From Arthrobacter sp. NicSoilC5 (GTDB taxonomy: Bacteria > Actinomycetota > Actinomycetes > Actinomycetales > Micrococcaceae): a stretch of 64,000 bases of DNA. The translations under genes and the position numbers were made by a program. Position 1 is the stretch's first letter; every line of letters begins with the position of its first letter. Below, one piece after another: positions 34,564-49,757 of the stretch. The notes beneath the pieces are model-generated. The model saw only the letters and a list, made by a program, of their open reading frames with translations, did not search any database and was not told where the DNA came from. Location: positions 186,001 through 250,000 of the forward strand of contig NZ_AP024660.1 in assembly GCF_019977395.1 (NCBI RefSeq), in the 5' to 3' direction.

Positions 34564-34827
34564 GTGAAGAATTTCGAGACGCTGTTCGCTGAGCTCAGCG
34601 AGAAGGCAGCCACCCGCCCGGAAGGCTCCCGCACCGTCGCTGAATTGGAGTCCGGTGTTCACGGCATCGGCAAAAAAGTCGTTGAGGAAGCAGCCGAAGT
34701 ATGGATGGCTGCCGAATATGAATCCGATGAAGCTGCGGCCGAGGAAATCTCCCAGCTGTTGTACCACCTGCAGGTTCTGATGCTCGCAAAAGGCCTGACC
34801 CTGGAAGACGTCTACAAGCATCTGTAG
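34564..34827 (+). CDS. hisE: phosphoribosyl-ATP pyrophosphohydrolase
   Basis: 87 aa MazG-like all-alpha protein for step 2 of histidine synthesis. [14 protein letters not shown] at the start and [17 protein letters not shown] (about 35-52) with the EExxE metal-binding helix. GTG 34564 was chosen because a -10-like TAGGCT (34551-34556) ends 7 nt before it, implying a leaderless message; codons further upstream overlap the terminator. hisG follows after 82 bp. Confidence 0.92.
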   Translation: MKNFETLFAELSEKAATRPEGSRTVAELESGVHGIGKKVVEEAAEVWMAAEYESDEAAAEEISQLLYHLQVLMLAKGLTLEDVYKHL

Positions 34828-34909
34828 CCACCGGCCGGCGCTTTGCCGCCGGCCTCCTGTGGCCTGCATTGCCTGAAGACCCAGACCTTCCACCCAGAAA
34901 GAATTTCCC

Positions 34910-35770
34910 ATGCTGCGAGTAGCCGTCCCCAACAAGGGCTCCCTGTCCGAAGCCGCCTCCGCCATGCTCTCCGAAGCCGGATACCGCCAGCGGCGCGACA
35001 GCCGCGAGCTGGTCATGGTTGATCCCGACAACGACATTGAGTTCTTCTTCCTCCGCCCCCGCGACATCGCGGTATACGTGGGCCGGGGAACGCTCGACGT
35101 CGGCATCACCGGCCGCGACCTGCTGCTGGACGCCGAGGTGGAAGCCGAAGAACTGCTTCCGCTGGGCTTCGCCGCCTCCACGTTCCGCTTTGCCGGCCCG
35201 GTGGGCGATTTCAGTTCCGCCGCCGAACTCGAGGGCAAGCGCCTTGCCACCAGCTACGACGGACTGCTGCGCAACTACCTGGCAGAACGCGGCATCAATG
35301 CCAAGGTGGTCCGGCTCGACGGCGCCGTTGAATCCTCCGTGCGGCTCGGCGTTGCGGACGCCATCGCCGACGTCGTGGAAACCGGCAACACCCTCAAGGC
35401 CGCCGGCATGGAAATCTTCGGCGAACCCATCCTCAAATCCGAAGCCGTCCTGATCCGTCGCACCGGCGCCGGCGGAGCCGCCAACGGCACGGCCAAGGAG
35501 ATCGAGGTCCTCATCCGCCGCCTCCAGGGCGTCCTGGTGGCGCGCCAGTACGTCCTGATGGACTACGACATCCGCAAGGAACTCGTGGAGAAGGCCGCCA
35601 GCCTGACTCCCGGCCTCGAATCGCCCACCGTCTCCCCGCTGCGGGACTCCGACTGGGTAGCCGTCCGGTCCATGGTGCCCAAAAAGGAAACCAACCGGAT
35701 CATGGATGAACTCTACGACCTGGGCGCCCGCGCCATCCTGGTCAGCAGCATCCACGCCTGCCGCATCTGA
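34910..35770 (+). CDS. hisG: ATP phosphoribosyltransferase
   Basis: 286 aa long-form HisG, first and feedback-controlled step of histidine synthesis (ATP + PRPP). N-terminal [37 protein letters not shown] (about 45-66) and the PRPP-binding [18 protein letters not shown] (about 150-168); the C-terminal ACT-like regulatory domain (about 210-286) binds histidine. ATG preceded by AGAAAGAA. Forms a run with hisE and hisF. Confidence 0.95.
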   Translation: MLRVAVPNKGSLSEAASAMLSEAGYRQRRDSRELVMVDPDNDIEFFFLRPRDIAVYVGRGTLDVGITGRDLLLDAEVEAEELLPLGFAASTFRFAGPVGDFSSAAELEGKRLATSYDGLLRNYLAERGINAKVVRLDGAVESSVRLGVADAIADVVETGNTLKAAGMEIFGEPILKSEAVLIRRTGAGGAANGTAKEIEVLIRRLQGVLVARQYVLMDYDIRKELVEKAASLTPGLESPTVSPLRDSDWVAVRSMVPKKETNRIMDELYDLGARAILVSSIHACRI

Positions 35771-35810
35771 TCACCGGCTTCCCCAGCACCACCGAATACC
35801 AGGAGTTCCC

Positions 35811-36587
35811 ATGGCAGTAGCAGTACGGGTCATTCCCTGCCTTGATGTCGACGCCGGGCGCGTCGTCAAGGGCGTCAACTTCGAGGGCCTCCGCGATGCC
35901 GGCGACCCCGTGGAACTCGCCCACCGCTACGACAACGCAGGCGCCGACGAACTGACCTTCCTCGACGTCACCGCGTCGTCCGGCAACCGGGAAACCACGT
36001 TCGACGTCGTCCGGCGCACCGCCGAGGAAGTCTTCATCCCGCTCACCGTTGGCGGCGGCGTCCGCGGCGTGGCCGAGGTGGACAAGCTCCTGCGCTACGG
36101 CGCGGACAAAGCCTCCATCAACACCGCGGCCGTGGCGCGCCCGGACGTCATCGACGAGATCACCCGGCACTTCGGTTCCCAGGTGCTGGTCCTGTCCGTC
36201 GACGCCCGCCGGACGCGCCCCGGATCCCAGCCCACGCCGTCGGGCTTCGAGGTGACCACCCACGGCGGCCGCACCGGCACCGGGATCGACGCCATCGAAT
36301 GGGCCCGGGAAGCAGCCGACCGCGGCGTCGGGGAGATCCTGCTGAACTCCATCGATGCCGACGGCACCAAGGACGGCTTCGACCTCGAACTCATCAAGCT
36401 GGTCCGGGCCGCCGTCAGGGTCCCCATCATCGCCTCCGGCGGTGCCGGGGAGCCGGCGCACTTCCCGCCCGCCGTCGCGGCCGGCGCGGACGCCGTCCTG
36501 GCTGCGTCAATCTTCCACTGGGGCCCGGACAACATGATGTCCCAGGTCAAGGAAGCGATCCGGGCAGCGGGTTTCGAGGTCCGCTGA
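35811..36587 (+). CDS. hisF: imidazole glycerol phosphate synthase cyclase subunit
   Basis: 258 aa TIM barrel that uses ammonia from HisH to close the imidazole ring. [24 protein letters not shown] gives the first catalytic Asp in CLDVDAG; LSVDARR (about 125) the second region; [13 protein letters not shown] near the C-terminus is the phosphate site. Start ATG 35811 has an AGGAG site 6 nt upstream. hisH and hisA are not in this window. Confidence 0.95.
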   Translation: MAVAVRVIPCLDVDAGRVVKGVNFEGLRDAGDPVELAHRYDNAGADELTFLDVTASSGNRETTFDVVRRTAEEVFIPLTVGGGVRGVAEVDKLLRYGADKASINTAAVARPDVIDEITRHFGSQVLVLSVDARRTRPGSQPTPSGFEVTTHGGRTGTGIDAIEWAREAADRGVGEILLNSIDADGTKDGFDLELIKLVRAAVRVPIIASGGAGEPAHFPPAVAAGADAVLAASIFHWGPDNMMSQVKEAIRAAGFEVR

Positions 36588-36599
36588 CCTGTCTGCCCA

Positions 36600-36665
36600 C
36601 CCAACTAAGTAGCGCTACGTGCCGTTATGAGCCCTCATAACGGCACTTGGCGCTACTTAGTTGGG
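36600..36665. repeat. 66-nt near-perfect palindrome (REP-like / bidirectional terminator)
   Basis: Outer arms of 16 bp (36600-36615 with 36650-36665) and inner arms of 13 bp (36619-36631 with 36634-36646) separated by a symmetric 3x3 internal loop and closed by a 2-nt centre: 29 perfect base pairs. It fills the gap between convergent hisF and the TIGR03085-like gene and could terminate both. Lower GC than its surroundings and no T-tail, suggesting an inserted repeat rather than a plain terminator. Confidence 0.85.
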
Positions 36666-36668
36666 AAG

Positions 36669-37313
36669 TCAGAGCCCTACTTCGGCTGACTGCAGGAGGG
36701 CGACGGCGTCCGGCTGGCCTTCGAACGTGACCAGGGCATGGCGGGTGCGGCCGTGGGCGTGCATCAGCAGCTCGCCCGGCTCGCCGACGATGGCCACCGA
36801 AACAGGCGCACGCTTGGCTACGTGCCGCGGCCCGGACGGGCGGACCAGGACAATGCCCAGGTCCACGCCGCGGTAAAGGATGGCGGCGCGCTTAACCAGT
36901 TCGTCCCAGAGCGCGTCCGAGTAAGCCTCGTCCAGTGCCCGGGGGGCCCACCGGTCCACGGCGCGCCGGACGTCCTCCGTGTGCACGAAGTACTCGATCA
37001 GGTTGGCGCTTTCGTCCAGCGCCCGGATGCTCATCGGGGAGAGGGCCGGCGGCCCGGCGCGGAAGGTGTTCACCAGCCGGGCGTAGTCCTCGTTGGTGGT
37101 GAGCTTGGCGGCCAGCTTTGCGGTGGCCTGGTCCGAGGCCTTGGCCAGGCGCTTGATGATCAAACCGAGCCCGACGGCGGCCTTCCGCTCGCGCAGGTAA
37201 AGGTGCGCGGCAAGGTCCCTGGTACGCCAGCCCTTGCACAGCGTGGGCGCATCAGGGCCGGCCGCAAGCAGGGTTTCGGCCAGGACTTCTCGGGACGGTT
37301 CGACGAAATGCAT
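36669..37313 (-). CDS. TIGR03085 family metal-binding protein (DinB/mycothiol-related fold)
   Basis: 214 aa. [43 protein letters not shown] in the first 45 residues matches the actinobacterial TIGR03085 group, relatives of mycothiol-dependent maleylpyruvate isomerases with a histidine metal site ([13 protein letters not shown]). Reaction unknown. ATG 37313 was chosen because family members begin MxFVxxER-like; the frame is open further but runs into the divergent hisI promoter. Confidence 0.78.
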   Translation of the reverse strand: MHFVEPSREVLAETLLAAGPDAPTLCKGWRTRDLAAHLYLRERKAAVGLGLIIKRLAKASDQATAKLAAKLTTNEDYARLVNTFRAGPPALSPMSIRALDESANLIEYFVHTEDVRRAVDRWAPRALDEAYSDALWDELVKRAAILYRGVDLGIVLVRPSGPRHVAKRAPVSVAIVGEPGELLMHAHGRTRHALVTFEGQPDAVALLQSAEVGL

Positions 37314-37425
37314 CACTTGTGAAACTAGCACGAGTGGTGTGGAGATGGGCAGCACTGCGGTGGCCGGTGGCGTGCCGTTGTTCACAACAGGAGACCGGCC
37401 CGGGGAAGGCACTAGACTTGACCCG

Positions 37426-37881
37426 ATGTCTGAGCAGCCAACCCCCGTCCAAACCGCAGGATCCGCCGTGTCCGCGCCCGTGCAGTCCGTGCCGGCGCCG
37501 TCCGTTGAATCCGTCCCGCCGGCAAGCCCGCTTCCCGAGGAGGTGGCCGCCGCGCTCAAGCGCGACGGTGCAGGCCTGCTGGCCGCTGTGGTGCAGCAGT
37601 ACGACACGAACGAAGTGCTCATGCTTGGCTGGATGGACGACGAAGCCCTCCACCGCACCATGACCACCGGCCGCGTGACGTTCTACTCCCGCTCCCGCCA
37701 GGAGTACTGGCGCAAGGGGGACACCTCGGGGCACGTCCAGTGGGTCAAATCCGTGGCCATGGACTGCGACGGCGACGCACTGCTGGTGCGCGTCGACCAG
37801 GTGGGCGCTGCCTGCCACACCGGCACCCGGACCTGCTTCGACGGCAGGGACCTCGACGTTGTGGCCGGCCAGGCAGGGTAG
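37426..37881 (+). CDS. hisI: phosphoribosyl-AMP cyclohydrolase
   Basis: 151 aa. Step 3 of histidine synthesis, zinc-dependent. Core from about residue 42: [38 protein letters not shown] (in pieces), [27 protein letters not shown] with the metal cysteines. The first 40 residues are a Pro/Val/Ala/Ser-rich extension absent from most HisI. TAGACT (37413-37418) ends 7 nt before ATG 37426, so the transcript may be leaderless and the extension genuinely translated. Confidence 0.93.
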   Translation: MSEQPTPVQTAGSAVSAPVQSVPAPSVESVPPASPLPEEVAAALKRDGAGLLAAVVQQYDTNEVLMLGWMDDEALHRTMTTGRVTFYSRSRQEYWRKGDTSGHVQWVKSVAMDCDGDALLVRVDQVGAACHTGTRTCFDGRDLDVVAGQAG

Positions 37882-37948
37882 GCGGCAGCCGCAGCCCGGC
37901 CGGCGTTTCCACCCGGCGGCGGCCATCCCAGCAAAGCACAACCAAGGT

Positions 37949-37970
37949 GCCGGCAACGCCGGCCCTTTTT
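37949..37970 (+). terminator. hairpin with T-run between hisI and trpE (terminator or attenuator)
   Basis: GCCGGC (37949-37954), AAC loop, GCCGGC (37958-37963), CC, then five T (37966-37970), 25 bp before trpE. It may end hisI transcription or attenuate trpE. No Trp-codon-rich leader peptide is visible before it. Confidence 0.5.
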
Positions 37971-37995
37971 GAAGAACAGGCGGACAAGCACAGCC

Positions 37996-39558
37996 ATGCA
38001 GGACCTCGGAACCATCAGCCCAAGCCTTGAGGAGTTCCGGGAACTCGCCGGCCACAGCCGCGTCATTCCCGTCCGGCTCAAGGTCCTCGCCGACGCCGAA
38101 ACCCCCATCGGCCTGTACCGGAAGCTGGCCCAGGGGCAGCCCGGCACCTTCCTCATGGAATCGGCTGCCGTGGGCGGAGCCTGGTCACGCTACTCCTTCA
38201 TCGGTGCCAGGTCCCGCGCCACGCTCACCACCAAGGACGGCCAGGCGCACTGGCTGGGCGAGCCGCCCGCCGGGGTGCCGGTCAGCGGCAGTCCGGTGGA
38301 CGCCATCCGCGACACCATCGACGCCCTGCGCACGGACCGCTTCGAGGGACTGCCGCCGTTCACCTCCGGCCTGGTGGGCTTCCTCGGCTGGGAAACCGTC
38401 CGGCACTGGGAGCGTCTGGTCAGTCCGCCGGAGGACGATCTGCACCTGCCCGAGATGGCCCTGAACCTGGTCACGGACATGGCGGTGCACGACAACGTGG
38501 ATGGCACGGTCCTGCTGATCGCCAACGCCATCAACTTCGACAACAGCTCCGAGCGCGTCGATGAGGCCTGGCACGACGCCGTGGCCCGGGTCAAGGAACT
38601 CCTGGCCAGGATCAGCGCCCCCGTGGTGCAGCCTGTGTCCGTGCTGGCACCCGCTGCCCTGGACTTCGCCTCGAGCGTCCAGGAACGCTGGGATGAAGCC
38701 GAATACCTGGCGGCCCTGGACCGAGGCAAGGAAGCCATTGTCGACGGCGAAGTCTTCCAGGTGGTGATCTCGCGCCGCTTCGAAATGGAGTGCAAGGCAT
38801 CCGCCCTGGACGTCTACCGCGTGCTCCGGAACACCAACCCCAGCCCGTACATGTACATCTTCAGCCTCGAAGACGCCGAGGGCCGCGAATACTCCATCGT
38901 CGGGTCCTCCCCGGAAGCGCTGGTGACGGTCACGGGCGAGGAAGTCATCACCCACCCCATCGCCGGCTCCCGCCCCCGCGGCAAGACGGTCGAAGCGGAC
39001 AAGGCCCTGGCCGAGGAACTGCTGGCGGACCAGAAGGAACGCGCCGAGCACCTGATGCTGGTGGACCTGTCCCGCAACGACCTCTCCAAGGTCTGCGTTG
39101 CCGGCACGGTGGATGTCACCCAGTTCATGGAGGTGGAGCGCTTCAGCCACATCATGCACCTGGTATCCACCGTGGTGGGCAAGCTCGCCCCGCAGGCCAA
39201 GGCTTACGACGTCCTGAAGGCCACGTTCCCGGCCGGCACGCTCTCCGGAGCCCCCAAGCCCAGGGCGCTGCGCCTCCTCGATGAACTGGAACCGCACCGC
39301 CGCGGCATCTACGGCGGCGTGGTGGGCTACCTCGACTTCGCCGGGGACATGGACATGGCCATCGCCATCAGGTCCGCGCTGCTCCGGGAAGGGCGCGCCT
39401 ACGTCCAGGCCGGCGGCGGGATCGTGGCGGACTCGGTGAACCCCACCGAGGCCATGGAAACCGTCAACAAGGCTGCCGCCCCGCTGCGCGCAGTCCACAC
39501 CGCCGGATCGCTGCACAACATTTCGGCGGAATCCCTGCCCGGCGGGACGGATTCCTGA
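37996..39558 (+). CDS. trpE: anthranilate synthase component I
   Basis: 520 aa chorismate-using enzyme. FLMESA near residue 50 corresponds to the tryptophan feedback LLES-type motif; NPSPYMYIF (about 283), the chorismate-binding HPIAGSRPRGKT (about 322) and GTLSGAPKPRALRLLDELEPHRRG (in pieces, about 415-440) are diagnostic. Start ATG 37996 (MQDLGT); an upstream in-frame TTG lies within the hairpin T-run. The glutamine amidotransferase subunit (TrpG) is not adjacent. Ends TGATG overlapping the next gene. Confidence 0.94.
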   Translation: MQDLGTISPSLEEFRELAGHSRVIPVRLKVLADAETPIGLYRKLAQGQPGTFLMESAAVGGAWSRYSFIGARSRATLTTKDGQAHWLGEPPAGVPVSGSPVDAIRDTIDALRTDRFEGLPPFTSGLVGFLGWETVRHWERLVSPPEDDLHLPEMALNLVTDMAVHDNVDGTVLLIANAINFDNSSERVDEAWHDAVARVKELLARISAPVVQPVSVLAPAALDFASSVQERWDEAEYLAALDRGKEAIVDGEVFQVVISRRFEMECKASALDVYRVLRNTNPSPYMYIFSLEDAEGREYSIVGSSPEALVTVTGEEVITHPIAGSRPRGKTVEADKALAEELLADQKERAEHLMLVDLSRNDLSKVCVAGTVDVTQFMEVERFSHIMHLVSTVVGKLAPQAKAYDVLKATFPAGTLSGAPKPRALRLLDELEPHRRGIYGGVVGYLDFAGDMDMAIAIRSALLREGRAYVQAGGGIVADSVNPTEAMETVNKAAAPLRAVHTAGSLHNISAESLPGGTDS

Positions 39559-40211
39559 TGCCGGAGTCCGGAGTAACTGCGGGCAAGGCCGGCAAGGCAG
39601 GCAAGGCGCGGAAGAACCGCAGCACGCCGGTGTGGGCACGCAAGTCGACGCTGGTGATGCTGATCGCCCTCCTCGCGCTGGCCGCCTTCGGCACCACCAC
39701 CCAGACCTGGATGACTGCCACCCTGGACCCCAACCAGGTGGGCCAGGCTGCCGCCACCCAAAGTGCCATCCAGGTGCAGGGCAGCAAGGCCGCCACCACC
39801 GTCACGGCCCTGGCCCTGGTGGCCCTTGCCGGGGGACTGGCAGCGGCGATCGCTGGCCGGATCGCACGGTGGATCATCACCGCCATCATCGTCCTGGCCT
39901 CAGCCGGCGTGGTCACCGCCGCGGCAACGGTCCTGGCGGACCCCCTCTCGGCCGCGCAGGGAACCATTGCAGGCGCCACCGGGATCTCCGGCAGCCAGGC
40001 GCACGTGGAGCTCACTCCCTTTCCGGTCCTCGCCGTCGTCGCCGGCTGCCTCCTGGCGCTGGCAGCCCTCCTGATCCTGCCGGCGTCCCGTTACTGGAAG
40101 ACGCGCACCAAATATGACGCGCCCGGCGCCGCGGGAACCGCTGCAGCGGCAGGGCCGGTGGACGAGATTGACAGCTGGGACCGGCTTTCCCGCGGCGAGG
40201 ACCCAACGTAA
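39558..40211 (+). CDS. Trp biosynthesis-associated membrane protein
   Basis: 217 aa with a basic, GKAGKAGKARK-type N-terminus and four hydrophobic segments (about residues 32-48, 75-95, 103-125, 155-175). This is the actinobacterial trp-region conserved membrane protein (TIGR02234-type), regularly found after trpE; its function, perhaps transport or organisation of the pathway, is unknown. Coupled to trpE by TGATG. Confidence 0.85.
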   Translation: MPESGVTAGKAGKAGKARKNRSTPVWARKSTLVMLIALLALAAFGTTTQTWMTATLDPNQVGQAAATQSAIQVQGSKAATTVTALALVALAGGLAAAIAGRIARWIITAIIVLASAGVVTAAATVLADPLSAAQGTIAGATGISGSQAHVELTPFPVLAVVAGCLLALAALLILPASRYWKTRTKYDAPGAAGTAAAAGPVDEIDSWDRLSRGEDPT

Positions 40212-40316
40212 GGCCTGCGGCCACCACCGCCGGCGCGGGCGTCGGGCCCAGCGGTACGCGGTCGGCGGCCAAAAAATGGCAGAATGTAAGCAGTATCCAC
40301 CCTGAGGAGATTTTCC

Positions 40317-40604
40317 ATGAGCAAAGCACCTGCGTCCGTTTCCAAGTCCGGCACCCGCCAGGTCGCCCCGGGCGCCATTGACCACAGCCAGGAACTGGGC
40401 CACGGCAACAGCCCGGCAGCATGGACCTGCGTCATCGTCATGCTCGTCGGCGCCCTCATCGCAGCCATCGCCTTCGTCATCGCCAGCACCCCCATCTTCA
40501 TTGGCGGCGCCGTCGTCATGGTGATCGGCCTGATCCTCGGTTACGTCATGCGCAAGGCAGGCTACGGCGTCGAAGGCAGCAAGCTGAAGAACTCCGGCCA
40601 CTGA
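40317..40604 (+). CDS. HGxxPAAW motif-containing small membrane protein
   Basis: 95 aa. Carries the family's namesake motif HGNSPAAW at about residues 29-36, followed by two transmembrane segments (about 37-57 and 60-78). Found in actinobacterial trp clusters between the trp membrane protein and trpC; function unknown. GAGGAGA ribosome-binding site upstream and TGATG coupling to trpC. The preceding 105 bp gap has a GAATGT-type -10 candidate. Confidence 0.85.
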   Translation: MSKAPASVSKSGTRQVAPGAIDHSQELGHGNSPAAWTCVIVMLVGALIAAIAFVIASTPIFIGGAVVMVIGLILGYVMRKAGYGVEGSKLKNSGH

Positions 40605-41425
40605 TGGCGACTGTTCTCGACGACATCAACGCCGGTGTCAGGGAGGATATGGAGGCCAGGAAGCGGCTCGTTTCCCTGGCTGAGCTGAAGGACCTGGCCC
40701 AGGCAGCGGCACCCGCCCGCGATGCCTGGGCGGCCCTCGGCGGAACCTCCCCAACCCGGGAACAGCTGAAAGTCATCGCCGAAATCAAGCGCCGGAGCCC
40801 CTCCAAGGGCGATCTCGCCAGCATCGGGGATCCGGCGTCGCTCGCCCGGCAGTACGCCGACGGCGGTGCCTCCGTCATCAGCGTCCTCACCGAACAGCGC
40901 CGCTTCAACGGGTCCCTGGCCGACCTCGACGCCGTGCGCGCCGCCGTCGACATCCCGCTGCTGCGCAAGGACTTCACGCTCGACGAGTACCAGATCTGGG
41001 AGGCCCGTGCCCACGGTGCCGACCTCATCCTGCTCATCGTGGCCGCGCTTTCCGACGCCCAGCTCACGGAGTTCAGCGCCCTCAGCCGCGAGCTCGGCAT
41101 GAACGTGCTGGTGGAGACGCACACGGAGGAAGAAATCGAGCGGGCCGTCGCGGCCAACGCCCGGATCATCGGCGTCAATGTGCGCAACCTGAAAACGCTC
41201 GACGTCGACCGTTCCGTTTTTGCCTCCCTGGCAGGAATGATCCCCGCCGAGGCCGTCGTGGTTGCCGAATCAGGCGTCCGCGACGCGGACGACGTCACGC
41301 ATTACGCCGCCAGCGGCGCCAACGCCATACTGGTGGGCGAGGCCCTGGTAAGCCACGCCACGCCGCGGGAACGCATCGCCGAGTTCACTGCCGCCGGCGC
41401 CGCCGCCATCGCTGCCCGCAGCTAA
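40604..41425 (+). CDS. trpC: indole-3-glycerol phosphate synthase
   Basis: 273 aa TIM barrel. AEIKRRSPSKG (about residues 58-68) holds the catalytic lysine, RKDFTLDEYQIWEARAHGAD (split here) the second, and GVNVRNLKT, VAESGVRD and GANAILVGEALV are the phosphate-binding strands. ATG 40604 overlaps the preceding stop (TGATG). trpF is not present as a separate gene in the window; actinobacteria usually use the dual HisA/PriA enzyme. Confidence 0.95.
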   Translation: MATVLDDINAGVREDMEARKRLVSLAELKDLAQAAAPARDAWAALGGTSPTREQLKVIAEIKRRSPSKGDLASIGDPASLARQYADGGASVISVLTEQRRFNGSLADLDAVRAAVDIPLLRKDFTLDEYQIWEARAHGADLILLIVAALSDAQLTEFSALSRELGMNVLVETHTEEEIERAVAANARIIGVNVRNLKTLDVDRSVFASLAGMIPAEAVVVAESGVRDADDVTHYAASGANAILVGEALVSHATPRERIAEFTAAGAAAIAARS

Positions 41426-41485
41426 GGCACGCACCATCGAGCCTCCTGCGGGGCAGCAGCACGCTGGCCCGCGGGACAGGCACCC

Positions 41486-41518
41486 GTTCCGGCCCGGTAC
41501 CGGAACTGCACACTTTTT
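41486..41518 (+). terminator. hairpin and T-run before trpB (possible attenuator)
   Basis: GTTCCGG (41486-41492) / CCGGAAC (41500-41506), then seven nucleotides and TTTTT (41514-41518), 30 nt before the trpB start. It may partially terminate between trpC and trpB. Confidence 0.4.
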
Positions 41519-41547
41519 GACCACCAACTTCGAACAGGACAGGACTG

Positions 41548-42863
<1,316 letters not shown>

Positions 42864-42867
<4 letters not shown>

Positions 42868-43712
42868 GCAGCGCAGACATGGCCAACCAGGCTGAGACGG
42901 CCAGTAAGTCGGCAGCAGCGATCGACAGGGCCCGTTCCCAGGGGCGCTCGGCGCTCATCGGCTACCTTCCCGCCGGCTACCCCAGCGTGGAGGAAACCAT
43001 CGCCGCAGGCATCGCCCTGGCGGAGAACGGAGCCGACCTGATCGAAATCGGCATCCCCTACTCGGATCCGGTCATGGACGGACAGGTCATCCAGGCCGCC
43101 ACCACCGAGGCCCTGGCCAAGGGCTTCCACGTCAGCCAGGTGTTCGACGTCGTCGCCGGCATCACCAGCAGGACCGATGCTGCCGTCCTGGTCATGACCT
43201 ACTGGAACCCCGTGGTCCGCATGGGCGTGGATGAGTTCTCGCGCCGGCTCGCCGAAGCCGGCGGCGCAGGGCTCATCACCCCGGACCTCATTCCGGACGA
43301 AGCCGCCGAATGGATGGCAGCCTCTGACAAGTACGGCCTGGACCGGGTGTTCCTGGTGGCACCGTCCTCCACGCCGGAGCGCATGCAGCGCACCGTGGAC
43401 GCGAGCCGCGGGTTCGTCTACGCCGTATCCATCATGGGGGTGACGGGCGCACGGACATCCGTCAGCACGGCCGCCAAGGATGTTGTGGCGGCAGCGCACG
43501 GTGCAGGAGCCGAACGCGTCTGCGTGGGGCTTGGCGTCTCCGCCGCTGACCAGGTCCGCGAAATCGCAGCCTACGCGGAAGGCGTCATCGTGGGCACGGC
43601 CCTGGTGGCCGCCCTCCGCGACGGGGGAGTGGACGCCGTCGGCGCCCTCACCAAGGACCTCGCCACCGGGCTGACCCGGGAATCCGGCCTCACGCAGGAA
43701 ACCGGGGCGTAG
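42864..43712 (+). CDS. trpA: tryptophan synthase alpha chain
   Basis: 282 aa TIM barrel that splits indole-glycerol phosphate. [11 protein letters not shown] (about 31), the catalytic Glu in [16 protein letters not shown] (about 57-72, with the catalytic Asp) and [13 protein letters not shown] (about 188). GTG 42864 lies in the trpB stop (GTGA); an ATG (MANQAE) five codons in is a possible alternative. lgt starts 3 bp after its stop. Confidence 0.95.
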
Positions 43713-43715
43713 CCA

Positions 43716-44882
43716 ATGCAGCCGCTCCTTCAGGCAACCGCCCTGGCACCCACGTTGGTGTCCGCCAGCATCCCCAGCCCGGACTGGTCCGGCTTCGACA
43801 TCCCCCTCCCGTGGGGCAGCCTGCGGATCCACGCCTACGCGCTGTGCATCCTGGCTGGCATCGTCGTAGGCCTGTGGCTGACGTCCGTCCGCTGGGCCAA
43901 GCGTGGTGCCCCTGAAGGCAGCGTCTGGGACATCGTCATCTGGGCCATCCCCTTTGGCATCATCGGCGGCCGGCTTTACCACGTGGTCTCATCCCCGGAC
44001 GCCTACTTCGGCCCCGGCTTCGACGGCACCGGAGACCTCTCCCTGATCCCGCAGATCCAGCGGGGTGGCCTGGGAATCTGGGGCGCCGTCGTGCTCGGTG
44101 CGGTGGGTGCCTGGATCGGGTGCCGCCGCAGCGGCGTCAAGCTGAGCGCCTTCGTCGATGCCGCAGCGCCGGGACTGCTCCTGGCACAGGCCATTGGCCG
44201 GTGGGGCAACTACTTCAACCAGGAACTATTCGGCGGCCCCACCACCCTGCCGTGGGGCCTGCAGATTGACGCGAACAACCCCAACTTTCCGGCCGGCATG
44301 CCCGCCGACACCCTCTTCCACCCCACGTTCCTCTACGAGTCGCTGTGGAACCTGGCCGGCGTCCTGATCCTGCTCGCCCTGGACCGGCGCTTCAACTTCC
44401 GCCGGAGCAGGCTCTTCTGGCTGTACGCCATGTACTACACGCTGGGCCGCGTCTGGATTGAAGCCATGCGCATCGACGATGCTGAGCAGATCAGCATCTT
44501 CGGCATCACCACCAGGCTCAATGTGTGGACCAGCATCTTCGTGTTCCTGGCAGCCCTGGCCGCCTTCATCCTGCTCGGCCTCAAGGGCCGGCCGGACCCG
44601 GACACCGTGTACCTCGCCGGCCGTGAACCGGACAAGGCCGTGACAACGGGACCACATGCCGGGACAGTCACAGAGGTCCGTGATCCGGACACTGTTGTCT
44701 CAGATAGTGATTCGCGTGGTAATCTCCCTGATAACCACAGCGGTTCCAGGCATGCTTCCGACCCCACGGAAGAAGCCGCGGCGGCACCGGCCGGCCCAAA
44801 GCCCGGAGCGGATGCGACGGCTGCCGGACACTCCGGCAGCACAGCCACGGAACCCGCACCGGAGGCCGGCACCGGCAAGTAG
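43716..44882 (+). CDS. lgt: prolipoprotein diacylglyceryl transferase
   Basis: 388 aa polytopic enzyme that attaches diacylglycerol to the lipobox cysteine of prelipoproteins. About seven membrane segments up to residue 290. Lgt signature: IGRWGNYFNQELFG (about 160-174), HPTFLYESLWN (about 202), RRFNFRRSRLFWLY. The last 100 residues are a hydrophilic, Asp/Pro/Ala-rich tail typical of actinobacterial Lgt. Placed right after trpA, as in many relatives, so probably co-transcribed with trpBA. Confidence 0.95.
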   Translation: MQPLLQATALAPTLVSASIPSPDWSGFDIPLPWGSLRIHAYALCILAGIVVGLWLTSVRWAKRGAPEGSVWDIVIWAIPFGIIGGRLYHVVSSPDAYFGPGFDGTGDLSLIPQIQRGGLGIWGAVVLGAVGAWIGCRRSGVKLSAFVDAAAPGLLLAQAIGRWGNYFNQELFGGPTTLPWGLQIDANNPNFPAGMPADTLFHPTFLYESLWNLAGVLILLALDRRFNFRRSRLFWLYAMYYTLGRVWIEAMRIDDAEQISIFGITTRLNVWTSIFVFLAALAAFILLGLKGRPDPDTVYLAGREPDKAVTTGPHAGTVTEVRDPDTVVSDSDSRGNLPDNHSGSRHASDPTEEAAAAPAGPKPGADATAAGHSGSTATEPAPEAGTGK

Positions 44883-45013
44883 GGCGCCGGCCAGGCAGGG
44901 CAGTAGAGCCACCGCTCGAAGAGCCCGAAACCACAACGTCGTGGCATGGGGCACCGTCCGTACAGCGTGAAGCTGCTGTCCGGTGTTGCCCCGGGCAGGG
45001 GCCTGCGTAACCG

Positions 45014-45043
45014 TTAGTTCAGCAGGCTGCGCTGACCTACAAT
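45014..45043 (+). promoter_or_regulatory. gltB promoter candidate
   Basis: TTAGTT (45014-45019) and TACAAT (45038-45043) with an 18-nt spacer, 100 nt before the gltB start. The whole 261-nt gap between lgt and gltB (44883-45143) has no other gene; an AGGAGGAAGG ribosome-binding site (45126-45135) precedes the ATG. Confidence 0.5.
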
Positions 45044-45143
45044 TTCCAGTAATCAACACTTTGTTGTGCCCTTGCAACGGCGCCGACGAGTGGGGCCAAC
45101 GGTGTCCCTTCCATACGCACGATCAGGAGGAAGGACGTCTCCC

Positions 45144-49749
<4,606 letters not shown>

Positions 49750-49757
<8 letters not shown>

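Noticed and set aside
37882..37995. Trp leader peptide attenuator
   Set aside because: No ATG with tandem TGG codons occurs in the gap; only the hairpin and T-run remain.
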